25,874 bases of DNA from W11650 sp041844915 (GCA_041844915.1 JBGZBY010000127.1:1-25874); one strand, 5' to 3'. Counted from the stretch's first letter, positions 1-8,579 are shown. The notes: generated by a model not told the origin, from the letters alone. Numbers and translations are program-made.

Positions 1-263
1 ACATTGAAACCGATGAAAATAAATGGAATGTTAAGCTTGTGTTCTATGGTAATGATAAAGAACACACTTTTAATGCTGACGTATGTAATATTCTAAAAGA
101 ATTGTCTGATAATCTGTTTGACTTGGAGTCTTACTCTATTACAAAAGAACAATTTAATTCTATGAAAAATAAGTCTGTAGAATATTATTCTCTCCCATTA
201 ACACAGAAAGAGTTTGAGGAACTTTCAAGAGATGAAATTCTAAAAAGAGAATTGAGTATTTGA
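1..263 (+). CDS. Hypothetical protein, 3' part only (5' end outside window)
   Basis: The reading frame is open from the left edge and stops at a TGA at 261-263, so only the last 86 or so codons are present. A GTG at 39 is inside the frame and need not be the true start. The visible protein is acidic to neutral, rich in Asn, Lys, Glu and Phe, with no membrane segment or motif I recognise. Its codons are markedly more AT-rich than those of guaA and everything to the right. It converges with guaA, and a terminator hairpin follows its stop by about 25 bases. Function unknown; the composition suggests it was acquired separately from its neighbours. Confidence 0.6.
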   Translation, partial: IETDENKWNVKLVFYGNDKEHTFNADVCNILKELSDNLFDLESYSITKEQFNSMKNKSVEYYSLPLTQKEFEELSRDEILKRELSI

Positions 264-286
264 AAGAAAATAATTTGCTATAAGAA

Positions 287-318
287 AAAATGCTACGGGA
301 AAGCTCCTGTAGCATTTT
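287..318 (+). terminator. Rho-independent terminator of the plus-strand gene
   Basis: A 13-bp near-perfect stem (arms 287-299 and 306-318, one G-T pair) closes a 6-base loop. The A-rich 5' arm and T-rich 3' arm supply the U tract. It lies 24 bases after the stop of the plus-strand gene and is nearly symmetrical, so it could also work on the minus strand. Confidence 0.75.
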
Positions 319-324
319 AAAATA

Positions 325-358
325 CAAAAAATCACCCGAAAAAATACTCTTCAGGTGA
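325..358 (-). terminator. Rho-independent terminator of guaA
   Basis: Read on the minus strand, a 9-bp stem (arms 350-358 and 332-340, one G-T pair) is followed directly by a run of six T. It sits about 80 bases after the guaA stop codon and is the first good terminator there. Confidence 0.75.
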
Positions 359-414
359 CCAATTTCTAAAATTTGCAAGCAGCAAGCACACTGCTCACAA
401 AACGACTATTTACA

Positions 415-435
415 AGGCTTTAGAGCCTGTTTTTA
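415..435 (+). terminator. Weak plus-strand hairpin with T run next to the guaA stop
   Basis: A 5-bp stem AGGCT/AGCCT around a 4-base loop is followed by GTTTTTA on the plus strand, ending just before the guaA stop codon. It could stop plus-strand transcripts from running antisense into guaA, but the stem is short and the call is tentative. Confidence 0.3.
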
Positions 436-436
436 A

Positions 437-1975
437 CTATTCCCACTCAATCGTTGCCGGGGGCTTGCTTGTAATATCATACACTATGCGATTGACCTCC
501 TTGACCTCATTGACAATCCGGTTGCTCACTCTTGCCAGGATGTCATGCGGAATCCGCGTCCAGTCCGCTGTCATAAAGTCGGAGGTATCCACGGAGCGAA
601 GCGCCAAGGTGTAGTGATAGGTTCTCTCATCGCCCATCACGCCCACGCTGCGCAAATCAGTCAAAACGGCAAAGTATTGACCAATCGTATTTCTAAGCTC
701 CGATTTTTCAAGCTCTTCACGGAAAATAAAATCCGCGTCCCTTAGAATATCCAGCTTGTGCTTGGTCACTTCGCCGATCACCCGCACCGCCAGACCAGGT
801 CCCGGGAACGGCTGCCTAGATACTAGAAACTCCGGAATTCCCAGCTCCCTTCCCAGCTGACGCACCTCGTCCTTAAACAAATCCCGCAGCGGCTCGACAA
901 TCTCCTTAAAATCAACATGATCGGGAAGCCCGCCGACATTGTGATGCGACTTAATTACGGCAGCATCCTTGGTGCCGCTTTCAATCACATCCGGATAAAT
1001 CGTGCCCTGCGCTAAAAAGTCCACAGCGCCGATTTTTTTTGCTTCTTCTTCAAATACTCGAATAAATTCCTCGCCGATGATCTTCCGCTTTTTCTCCGGA
1101 TCGGTTACTCCGGCAAGCCTTCCCAAAAAGCGCTCCTCTGCATTAACCCTTATGAGATTCATATCAAACTGCTTTTTAAATACGCTTTCTACCTCATCAC
1201 CTTCATTTTTGCGCATCAGACCATGATCCACAAAAATACAGGTCAATTGCTTACCGACCGCCTTATGCAGCAAAACGCCGGCCACCGAGGAGTCCACCCC
1301 GCCCGACAACGCCAGCAGTACCTTTTTATCCCCAATTTTTTGCTTTAAGGCCTCAATCTGCTCCGCCGCAATTTCCTTCATCGTCCAGTCACCGGCACAG
1401 CCGCACACGCCGAACAAAAAGTTCTCCAGCATCTTCTGCCCCTCAGGTGTATGCACCACCTCCGGATGAAATTGCACGCCATAAAGCTTCTTCGACGCAT
1501 TTTCCATGGCTGCCACCGGACAGGTATCCGTAGCTGCCGTTATCATAAAGTCCGCCGGAGCTTCGCTGATAAAATAAGTATGGCTCATCCAGCTGCTGGT
1601 ATTTGCACTGACGCCGGCAAACAAGGCACTGCCGGAAAAACTGATCTTCAAATCCGTCTTGCCATATTCCCTTTGCTGCGCCTTAGCTACCTTGCCGCCC
1701 AAAATATATCCCATCAGCTGGCAGCCGTAGCAAATGCCCAAGATCGGTATCCCCGCAGAAAAAAGCGCAGCCTCCACCCTTGGAGCATTCTCCTCTGTCA
1801 CCACACTGGGCCCTCCGGTAAAAATAATCCCCTTCGGCTTACGTTCTTTGATTTTCTCCATCGGGGTATCGTAAGGCAATACCTCGCAGAAAACACCGGC
1901 ATCCCTTACTCTTCTGGCAATCAGTTGATTATACTGCCCGCCAAAATCCAACACTATGATTAATTCATGTTTCAT
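437..1975 (-). CDS. guaA: GMP synthase (glutamine-hydrolysing)
   Basis: Converts XMP to GMP using glutamine and ATP, the last step of guanine nucleotide synthesis in the cytosol. The 512 residues match the usual full length. The N-terminal class I glutamine amidotransferase domain shows the nucleophile Cys in GICYGCQ and the His-Glu pair in QFHPEV. The ATP-pyrophosphatase domain follows with the P-loop LSGGVDSS, and the C-terminal dimerisation domain has the family ending KPPATIEWE. The ATG at 1975 is preceded by GAGAGGAG at good spacing. It has its own promoter about 80-110 bases upstream and a terminator downstream, so it is a single-gene unit. Nothing about the protein is odd. Confidence 0.98.
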   Translation of the reverse strand: MKHELIIVLDFGGQYNQLIARRVRDAGVFCEVLPYDTPMEKIKERKPKGIIFTGGPSVVTEENAPRVEAALFSAGIPILGICYGCQLMGYILGGKVAKAQQREYGKTDLKISFSGSALFAGVSANTSSWMSHTYFISEAPADFMITAATDTCPVAAMENASKKLYGVQFHPEVVHTPEGQKMLENFLFGVCGCAGDWTMKEIAAEQIEALKQKIGDKKVLLALSGGVDSSVAGVLLHKAVGKQLTCIFVDHGLMRKNEGDEVESVFKKQFDMNLIRVNAEERFLGRLAGVTDPEKKRKIIGEEFIRVFEEEAKKIGAVDFLAQGTIYPDVIESGTKDAAVIKSHHNVGGLPDHVDFKEIVEPLRDLFKDEVRQLGRELGIPEFLVSRQPFPGPGLAVRVIGEVTKHKLDILRDADFIFREELEKSELRNTIGQYFAVLTDLRSVGVMGDERTYHYTLALRSVDTSDFMTADWTRIPHDILARVSNRIVNEVKEVNRIVYDITSKPPATIEWE

Positions 1976-2054
1976 GGCTGCTCCTCTCTGTCTATACTTT
2001 GTTATAATAAGCAGGAAAGAGGCTCCCCAGCAGCCCCTTATTCCTTATTTTTAT

Positions 2055-2084
2055 ATTATAACTAAAAAATCTATTTACCGTCAA
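2055..2084 (-). promoter_or_regulatory. Sigma-A type promoter of guaA
   Basis: Minus strand: -35 TTGACG (2079-2084), 18-base spacer, -10 TATAAT (2055-2060). The transcript leader of roughly 70 bases can fold into a stem (AATAAG with CTTATT, inner GGGGCT with AGCCTC) before the guaA ribosome site. I see no purine-riboswitch core in it. Confidence 0.75.
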
Positions 2085-2210
2085 GCAAATCTTTCATACC
2101 CCTTCCTGCTTACGGCCAAAGCCCACAATTCCTTAAAACAGTATTTCCTCACGCGCTCTCCATTTCGGCCAGTTCTCTGCCGGAAAGTCCCTTTACAAAA
2201 AATTCCCCTT

Positions 2211-3602
2211 TTATCCCAGCCCCAAAAATCGCCACCAAGGGTAATAAAAGCATAGAAGCGCCAAAAATACCAGCGGCGTTACCAAAAGCCCTACCTTCGT
2301 CACATAGCTGGTCGGATAATAACCCTTGCTGCTGCCGATCATGATTGCCACATTGTGAAACGGCAAAATCGCATGGAAGGAAACTGTCACCACCAAAATA
2401 TACACCAGCATTTCGCCAGATAAAAGTCCCTCGCTCAATACCAAAAGCCCCGGCATAACCACCGATAGCGTCGTAACATTACTTCCCAAAATCATATGCA
2501 TCAGCATGCCGACCAAAGCCACGGTCAACAGATAGCCTACGCCAAACTCCGCAGGAAACAGAAAACGAACCATTCCAAAAAGCCTGTCCGCCACCCCGCT
2601 GCCCTTCATCGCGCCGCCAATGGAAAAAGCCGCTGTCAAAAAAATCAAGGTTGTTCCGTCGATCGCTAAAAAATCCTTGCGCTTTATCGCTCCCATCACA
2701 TAGAAAATGAGCGTTGCCGCCACCGTTACCGCCAGCGGCGGGATTTGATGAATTTCTGCCGTCATCCACAGTAAAACGGTTGTCAGAATTATTATCAATA
2801 GTGCTTTTTCCCTAGTGTTTAGCGCCTGCGGAGCAGCGTCAAGCCTTTTAAGCGAGCCGACCCGAATGTTCCACAATTCCTTCTTAAAGAAAAAAATGAC
2901 CGCAGAAACTACCGTGGCTCCATAAAAAACACTCGGTACCAGCATATATTTTGCCCATTGCCAATTGGTTATTTCCTGTCCGCCAAATGCAACCGCCGCC
3001 CGATTCATAATCAGATCGGCATCCAGCAGAGAAATATTAATCAGAGTATAAAAAGCAAAGGCGGCGTACATTAATATGCTCTTCGTTTCCTTCTTCAAAT
3101 CCGTTTCTTTTAAAAATGCGTCCACAATGTTACTGATAATAATCAGCCGCGCTAAAGGCTGGGGAATGATATAAATCGTTGCGGCAAACAAAAAAATAAT
3201 TGCTGCAAGAATACGCAGCGGCGTTTTGCACCAACGAAAGAGCAAGGGCTTTATTATTTTTTCAATCAGCCCGGAATTGACAATCCCCTGTGAAAAAATA
3301 TAGGTCAGCACAATCAAAAGAAAGGTGTCCGACAGGGGAAATGAAAAAATCACCGGCAAAGGCGCCGCCCGAAGCAAGGAAAAGGCCGCCAGCAAAAACA
3401 AAGAGGCTGGAATTTTCCCAAGCACCGATGCAGACCACCAAATGATAGTAAGCAGCAGAACCGCCGTTATCAGCGATTGACGAAAATCCAGTCCCAAGGG
3501 ACGAAATATAATAATTAAAGCAGAAAAAAGCAGGGAAATAATAAATTTAACACACCACTTCCTGCTTTTTTCTATTCCCATAAATAACATCAGTTTTTGC
3601 AT
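2211..3602 (-). CDS. SLC13/DASS-type anion transporter
   Basis: A polytopic inner-membrane protein of 463 residues with about a dozen hydrophobic segments. It looks like the divalent anion:sodium symporter branch of the ArsB/NhaD (ion transporter) superfamily, whose members carry dicarboxylates, citrate or sulfate. Supporting features are the two-fold arrangement of hydrophobic halves, a Gly-rich re-entrant region (FSIGGAMKGSGVADRLF, about residue 330) and the segment GSNVTTLSVVMPG near residue 375, resembling the paired Ser-Asn-Thr motif of the family. The ATG at 3602 follows GAGGAAAGAG. It lies downstream of the lacI repeat region and upstream of guaA. The exact substrate cannot be read, but carboxylates fit the neighbouring TTT system. 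I saw no clear own promoter or terminator. Confidence 0.8.
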   Translation of the reverse strand: MQKLMLFMGIEKSRKWCVKFIISLLFSALIIIFRPLGLDFRQSLITAVLLLTIIWWSASVLGKIPASLFLLAAFSLLRAAPLPVIFSFPLSDTFLLIVLTYIFSQGIVNSGLIEKIIKPLLFRWCKTPLRILAAIIFLFAATIYIIPQPLARLIIISNIVDAFLKETDLKKETKSILMYAAFAFYTLINISLLDADLIMNRAAVAFGGQEITNWQWAKYMLVPSVFYGATVVSAVIFFFKKELWNIRVGSLKRLDAAPQALNTREKALLIIILTTVLLWMTAEIHQIPPLAVTVAATLIFYVMGAIKRKDFLAIDGTTLIFLTAAFSIGGAMKGSGVADRLFGMVRFLFPAEFGVGYLLTVALVGMLMHMILGSNVTTLSVVMPGLLVLSEGLLSGEMLVYILVVTVSFHAILPFHNVAIMIGSSKGYYPTSYVTKVGLLVTPLVFLALLCFYYPWWRFLGLG

Positions 3603-3689
3603 TTTTTCTCTTTCCTCAATTCCAACAAAGCCTTCCTACAATGGTTATCGCTCTTTTAAAGCGGAATCTCTTCCCATTTCTCTATTAAT

Positions 3690-4029
3690 CTTTTCCCTCT
3701 GCCAAACAAAATCTCTGACACTCCGCTCACATCCCCCTCCAAAAACCGCGTCGCTGCCGCGGATTTTTGCAATATCAGACCCTACTTACTGCCGGCTAAA
3801 TATTTCTTCGCCTTTTCGCCATATCTATTTCCGTCACTTTCAAAGGCTTTCCCTCTGTCAAGCAAAAGCTCTGACACTTCGCTCACATCCCCCTCCAAAA
3901 GCCGCGCCACTACCGCGGACTTTTGCAATATCAGAGCCTGCTTGCTGCCGGCTAAATATTTCTTCGCCTTTTCGCTACCATTTCCCCCGCTTTCAAAGGC
4001 TTTCCTTCTGCGAAGTAGAATCTCTGACA
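3690..4029 (-). repeat. Tandem ~155-bp direct repeat spanning the end of lacI, two full copies and one partial
   Basis: In minus-strand order, copy 1 runs from about 4029 to 3877, copy 2 from 3876 to 3721, and a third fading copy starts at 3720. Each begins TGTCAGAG and the full copies share long identical blocks, such as GAAAAGGCGAAGAAATATTT and TTGGAGGGGGATGTGAGCG. Periods are 153 and 156 bases. The first copy contains the last dozen codons of lacI, so the array looks like a tandem duplication of the lacI 3' end and its downstream flank. This accounts for most of the 390-base gap between lacI and the transporter. Confidence 0.85.
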
Positions 4030-5066
4030 ATCAGCTCCACATCAATCACTCGATTCTCTACCGCCTTTCCTTCCTGCAACTCCAGCAGCATTTGAATCGC
4101 CTGTTTTCCGACCAAAAAAGGACGCTGCTTAACAGAAGTCAAATTGGGAATTGCGATTTTCGCATAAATCGAATCATCAAAGCCAATGATGGAAACTCTT
4201 TCCGGAATTTTTATGTTCTGCTCGGATAATGCCTGCATAGCACCTGCCGCCAGCAAATCGTTGCCGGCAATCATCGCGTCAAATTCCACCAACGAGGACA
4301 TCAGCTTTTTCCCTGCGTGATAGCCGCTATCATACCCAAAATCACTTAAGCGAATCAATTCCAGATCCAAGGGAACACCAAATTCTTCCAGCGCCCGACA
4401 ATAGCCCCTTAAACGATCCGTCGCAGAAAAAGCTCCTGTGATCCGGCTTTCCGAGGCTTGAAGCAGGGCTTCGGCATCCGGAAACGGATTTCCCCATGCC
4501 GAAGCCAGAAAAGCAATCCTGCGCCTGCCCTGCAAAAGCAAATATTTTGCTGCAATATACCCTCCCTTGACATTATCATGGTAAATATGCGGCACATCCT
4601 TTAAAATATCCCGACGATACAAAATCACCAATGGCATTTCCTTATCAAAAAGCCGATAAATATCATAGGGATTTAGCTCTCCCTGCGGGCAATAAAGCAG
4701 AGAATCCACACCCGCCCTTGCCGCCTGCTGCAAGCATTTCCATTCCCAACCGGTTTTTCCGTGGCAGCTAAAGGTTATAACATTTCTGTCGCAAATTTCC
4801 GCCTCCTCCAAAACACCCGCTAGCACCTTGGAAAAAAAATCATCTCCCGCATCCGGAATAATCACTCCAATACCGGCGCTTTTTCTGCTGCGAATATTTC
4901 GGGCATTGACATTGGGAATATAATTCAGCGCAAGAATCGCCGCCTCTACTCGCTCCTGCAAATCGGGATCAACACTTTTTTCCCCGTTTAGGACGCGCGA
5001 TACCGTGGCAATAGAAACCTCCGCCCTCTCTGCAACCTCTCGAATGGTAATTTTTGACCTACTCAT
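3993..5066 (-). CDS. LacI-family transcriptional regulator
   Basis: 357 residues: an N-terminal LacI helix-turn-helix with hinge (residues 6-60, TIREVAERAEVSIATVSRVL), then a periplasmic-binding-protein-like effector domain ending in the family's ELIVRDS segment. It should bind an AAACGTTT-centred operator as a dimer and release it on effector binding. The ATG lies inside the end of the enolpyruvyl transferase gene: the string ATGAGTAG holds both this start and that stop (8-bp overlap), so translation is probably coupled. It is the last gene of the tctCBA operon, and two LacI-type sites flank that operon's promoter, so negative autoregulation is the simplest model. The last few residues fall inside the tandem repeat. 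The effector is unknown. Confidence 0.93.
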   Translation of the reverse strand: MSRSKITIREVAERAEVSIATVSRVLNGEKSVDPDLQERVEAAILALNYIPNVNARNIRSRKSAGIGVIIPDAGDDFFSKVLAGVLEEAEICDRNVITFSCHGKTGWEWKCLQQAARAGVDSLLYCPQGELNPYDIYRLFDKEMPLVILYRRDILKDVPHIYHDNVKGGYIAAKYLLLQGRRRIAFLASAWGNPFPDAEALLQASESRITGAFSATDRLRGYCRALEEFGVPLDLELIRLSDFGYDSGYHAGKKLMSSLVEFDAMIAGNDLLAAGAMQALSEQNIKIPERVSIIGFDDSIYAKIAIPNLTSVKQRPFLVGKQAIQMLLELQEGKAVENRVIDVELIVRDSTSQKESL

Positions 5067-6351
5067 ATATTTTGATTTCCGCTCCCATTTGATTCATCAG
5101 CTCAAAAAATTTCGGAAAAGAAACGGATGCGCACTCTGCATTTTTTACCAGCATCCTGCCGCTCGAAGCCAGTCCGCACACCATCATTGCCATAGCGATT
5201 CTGTGATCATGGCGGCTGTCAATCTCATTTCCGCAAAGCAGCCTCCCTCCTCTGATTGTCATCGTATCGGCGGTTATTTCAACATCCGCTCCGCATTTTT
5301 TTAGCATCTCATGCATGACCGCCACCCGATCTGTTTCCTTTACTCGGACATGCGCAAGGCCCGTAAAGCGAGTTTCCCCTTCGGCAAAGCAGGCGCAGAC
5401 AGATAGAGCCGGCAAGCTGTCGGGAATATCACTCAAATCAATTACCGGCTTTGCCTTCAAGGGCCTCCCGCCTCTGACCGTTATCGTCATATTTTCCTTA
5501 TCCACCGTAATATCCGCTCCCATTTCCAATAGGATTTTCAGAACCTCCTTATCTCCCTGACAATCCTCAACATCAATGGCTGGCATGACCACCGTGGAAT
5601 CCGTAATGACCGCAGCCACTAAAGGAAACGCCGCTCCGCTCCAATCCGCCGGAACTACCGCTTTGCAGGCACGATATTTTTGGGGGCCTCTAACAATAAA
5701 ATGCTTATAGTCCTCCTTCGCCTCCAGCTCTCCGCCAAATTTTCTGACCCAGTCAACTGTCATTTGCAGATAGGGCTTTTCCAAAGGCTTCTCAATCAAA
5801 ATCTCTATTTCTCCGTCTACCAGTCCAGCTGCCAAGAGAATCGCCGAGGTAAATTGCGAGCTAAATCCCGACATATGAACCGTTCCGCCGTGGATCGGCC
5901 CTTTGATAATAACAGGCGGAGCTACTCTGTCCTCGCTTGTCAGCTCGGCTCTTGCCCCCAAAGCGCGCAGCCCTTTCACCAGTTCCAAAACCGGACGGCT
6001 TCTGATTTGAGCGTCACCGGTAATAACCGTAATTCCGTCCAACAAGCTGACAATTCCCATAATAAAATACGTTGCCGTTCCGGAATTTCCGGTATCAATT
6101 ACATTCTCTGGAAGCTGCGGCTTTCCGCCTGTTCCTTCTACAATCCAGCGATTTTCCTCTATATCCACCTTGGCGCCCAAGGCTTTCGCTGCTTCTGCCG
6201 CACTTAAGCAATCCAAGCTTGGCAGCGGGTTCTCAATAATCGTCGTTCCCTCTGCCAGTGCCGCTAAAAGCACCGCCCGAATGGTATGGCTTTTAGAGCC
6301 GGGAACCAATATCCTGCCATTTAAATTTTTTTTCATAATTTCCGCAAACAT
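5059..6351 (-). CDS. EPSP synthase-like enolpyruvyl transferase (AroA family, atypical)
   Basis: 430 residues of the EPSP synthase/MurA fold, closest to 3-phosphoshikimate 1-carboxyvinyltransferase. Family landmarks are KSHTIR (20-25), GNSGTATYF (88-96), RSRP (117-120), SSQF (164-167), the Asp in IPDS (311), VKETDR (337-342) and HDHR (381-384). Two positions are unusual: the Arg of the NAGTAMR loop (E. coli Arg100) is Tyr94, and the C-terminal Lys that contacts phosphoenolpyruvate (E. coli Lys411) is Val410. I chose the ATG at 6351 because AAAGGGAG precedes it; the frame extends upstream to 6420 without a ribosome site. No other shikimate genes are nearby; it sits between tctA and an overlapping lacI. 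It may be a functional AroA variant or a paralogue with another acceptor. Confidence 0.85.
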   Translation of the reverse strand: MFAEIMKKNLNGRILVPGSKSHTIRAVLLAALAEGTTIIENPLPSLDCLSAAEAAKALGAKVDIEENRWIVEGTGGKPQLPENVIDTGNSGTATYFIMGIVSLLDGITVITGDAQIRSRPVLELVKGLRALGARAELTSEDRVAPPVIIKGPIHGGTVHMSGFSSQFTSAILLAAGLVDGEIEILIEKPLEKPYLQMTVDWVRKFGGELEAKEDYKHFIVRGPQKYRACKAVVPADWSGAAFPLVAAVITDSTVVMPAIDVEDCQGDKEVLKILLEMGADITVDKENMTITVRGGRPLKAKPVIDLSDIPDSLPALSVCACFAEGETRFTGLAHVRVKETDRVAVMHEMLKKCGADVEITADTMTIRGGRLLCGNEIDSRHDHRIAMAMMVCGLASSGRMLVKNAECASVSFPKFFELMNQMGAEIKIYE

Positions 6352-6603
6352 ATTTTCTCCCTTTCTGATCATATTTTTATAAAAAATGCTGTCTTTTTTT
6401 ATATGGAAAATTCCTTCCATTTAGTGCTTTTTACCTTGCTGCCATTCTTTTAATAAAGCCTGCTTCGTCAGTCCGCTTCCCTTCCTAGGCATATTCCTTT
6501 TCCTTTAAAAGTGCTGCCTTCCTTTCCTTATGTAAGAAAATTCCCTTCTGCTCGGCGCTTTTTATCAAGGTATTTTGATACCTGTCGGCGCAGCGGGCAA
6601 AGG

Positions 6604-8091
6604 CTATGTCTTCGGTTTTAATTTTCTTTTTACTGCTGGAATATTCATAACAATCGTAATCACTGTAAATGCCAGCAATATTGCCGAAATTGGCCGGCCA
6701 AACAACGCCATAAGCTTATTTTCCTCAGAAGCAGCCAGCGAAACTGCTCTGCGGAAATTGGCGTCCATCATGCCGCCCAGCACCACGGCCAAGGTCATGG
6801 AGGCAATGGAATAGCCATATTTTCGCATAAAGAACCCGATAATACCAAACACCAGCATCAGCAGCACATCGAACATCCGATTGTTTCCAGCAAAGGAGCC
6901 AATAACGCAAAGAACGATAACCACCGGCAAAAGCACCTTTTTGGGAATGGATATCAATTTGCTGAGCCGCGGCCCCAGCCCCAGCCCCAGCAGCAGCAAG
7001 AAAACGCAGGCAATCAATCCCCCCGCCAAAATTGAAGCAAACATCGCCGGATTGGTCTTGATAAACATCGGCCCTGGCTGTAAGCCATGCACATAAAAGA
7101 CTGACAGCATAACCGCCGTTACCGCGTCGCCCGGAATCGCCAGAGTCAGCAGCGGAATCAGCGCTCCGCCAATCACCGCGTTATTGGCTGCTTCACTGGC
7201 AACAATCCCTTCTACCGCCCCCTCGCCAAAGGGAGCAGTCGGCTTTTTTTCTATCTTGGTCGCTTGACTGTAAGCAATAAAGGAAGCTACCGGCCCTCCC
7301 GCTCCGGGCAAGGCTCCGATCAAGGTACCAATCACGCAGTAATACATGGATATCCAGAAATGCTTTAAAACATCCTTTATTTTTACCACTTCTTTTTTTA
7401 CTTCCAAAATCTGTCCGTCTACTCCGCCCTCGGCAATGACCGTCAGCACCTCCGCCATGCCGAAAAGTCCAACCAGCACAGGCACAATAGCAACTCCTGA
7501 GCGCAAATCGGCAATCCCAAAGGTCAGCTTGGGAATTCCCATAACCGAGTCCATGCCGATCATACTGATAATCAATCCAATTCCCGCGCTGATTAAGCCC
7601 TTAGAAAAGCTTTTGGCCGTCAAAGAGCCAACCGTAGCAAGCCCGAACAGCGCCAGCAAAAAATAATCCATTGGCGTAAATTTCAAAGTAATTGCTGCAA
7701 TCGGCTTGGCCAGCGCCCACAATATGATAAAGCTGAACAAGGTACCGATAAAAGAGTAAATCGTTGCATATTTTAGCGCTGTATAGGCTCTGCCCTGCTT
7801 TGCCAGCGGATATCCGTCCAAAGTAGTAACCACTGAAGCCGGCGCGCCGGGAATATTGATTAAGATCGCCGAAATCGCGCCGGAAAAAACGCCGACCACA
7901 TAGACTCCCATAATCATCGCCAAGGCATTTGAGGTGTTCCATGTATAAGTCACCGAAACCAGCAGCGCCGTCGCCATAGTCACAGAAAGCCCCGGAATCG
8001 CGCCAACCAGCAATCCGGTCAATGCGCCGAAAAACACAAAAAGTACAAATTCCGGATTAATAAAGTATGCAAGTACATCTAAAATTCCCAT
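6604..8091 (-). CDS. tctA: Tripartite tricarboxylate transporter, large membrane subunit TctA
   Basis: 495 residues, the usual length, with about twelve membrane segments. The N-terminal family signature is clear (GALTGLLVGAIPGLSVTMAT, residues 18-37), and a second Gly/Pro-rich repeat (GALPGAGGPVASFIAYSQ) lies near residue 260. It forms the cation-coupled channel that takes substrate from the TctC receptor. ATG at 8091 follows GGAGAAAGACA; only 14 bases separate it from tctB. It is followed by a 250-base gap holding a possible small ORF, then the enolpyruvyl transferase. The substrate of TTT systems ranges from citrate to aromatic acids and cannot be read here. Confidence 0.95.
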   Translation of the reverse strand: MGILDVLAYFINPEFVLFVFFGALTGLLVGAIPGLSVTMATALLVSVTYTWNTSNALAMIMGVYVVGVFSGAISAILINIPGAPASVVTTLDGYPLAKQGRAYTALKYATIYSFIGTLFSFIILWALAKPIAAITLKFTPMDYFLLALFGLATVGSLTAKSFSKGLISAGIGLIISMIGMDSVMGIPKLTFGIADLRSGVAIVPVLVGLFGMAEVLTVIAEGGVDGQILEVKKEVVKIKDVLKHFWISMYYCVIGTLIGALPGAGGPVASFIAYSQATKIEKKPTAPFGEGAVEGIVASEAANNAVIGGALIPLLTLAIPGDAVTAVMLSVFYVHGLQPGPMFIKTNPAMFASILAGGLIACVFLLLLGLGLGPRLSKLISIPKKVLLPVVIVLCVIGSFAGNNRMFDVLLMLVFGIIGFFMRKYGYSIASMTLAVVLGGMMDANFRRAVSLAASEENKLMALFGRPISAILLAFTVITIVMNIPAVKRKLKPKT

Positions 8092-8105
8092 TGTCTTTCT
8101 CCTTT

Positions 8106-8579
8106 TTACGGCAGCATAACATTGAGCAGCTCATGAAATATACCATAGAGAATAAAGCTTGTTCCCACCGAAAGCAGAAGAATCATCCGCCAGCGCCTTT
8201 CTCCCATCATCCAGAGCATAGCTGTTAAAAACACGATGCTTGACAGGAGAAAGCCGATGTAGGGCATCGCAATATAATATAAAAAGATCGCTGCAATCGA
8301 AATCAGCAATTTTCTTCTGTTTATATTGCCAATCCCTTCCGGTGCGGTATTCTCCTTTCTATCTGTCTTTCTGATCTCAAGTGCTAGGCTGATTGAAAGC
8401 AAAATCAAAAAGACCGAGATCAACAAAGGAAACAGGTATGGCGACATGATCCAGTCAATATTGGCATGACTATGATTATACAGGGAATAAATCATCAGTA
8501 AAACGCCGATTCCCAAAAAGATCAGGCTCTGAATTTCGCCCTCTCTGCTTTTTTTCCTTGGTTCATTTTTTGCTTTCAT
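8106..8579 (-). CDS. tctB: Tripartite tricarboxylate transporter, small membrane subunit TctB
   Basis: About 157 residues with a basic N-terminal tail and four hydrophobic segments, as in the TctB family. The ATG at 8579 (fifth codon of the longest frame) is preferred because GGAG lies six bases before it; the ATG at 8591 would touch its own ribosome site. It sits between tctC and tctA in the standard TTT order, and its stop is 14 bases before tctA. Sequence conservation in this subunit is low, so the call leans partly on position. Confidence 0.88.
   Translation of the reverse strand: MKAKNEPRKKSREGEIQSLIFLGIGVLLMIYSLYNHSHANIDWIMSPYLFPLLISVFLILLSISLALEIRKTDRKENTAPEGIGNINRRKLLISIAAIFLYYIAMPYIGFLLSSIVFLTAMLWMMGERRWRMILLLSVGTSFILYGIFHELLNVMLP

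Noticed and set aside
904..905. The low-interest placeholder listed in the findings at these coordinates
   Set aside because: There is nothing at this position; 904 is a residue number of the GH18 protein, and that entry should be disregarded.
1451..1963. 170-codon plus-strand frame
   Set aside because: It is antisense to guaA, whose amidotransferase motifs are unambiguous.
1976..2060. Purine riboswitch upstream of guaA
   Set aside because: The leader is short and can form one hairpin, but the conserved riboswitch junction sequences are absent.
3782..4030. 82-codon minus-strand frame through the lacI downstream repeat
   Set aside because: It starts on TTG without a ribosome site, overlaps lacI in another frame, and the repeat copies differ equally at all codon positions.
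5680..6207. 175-codon plus-strand frame
   Set aside because: It is antisense to the enolpyruvyl transferase and its translation has no family features.
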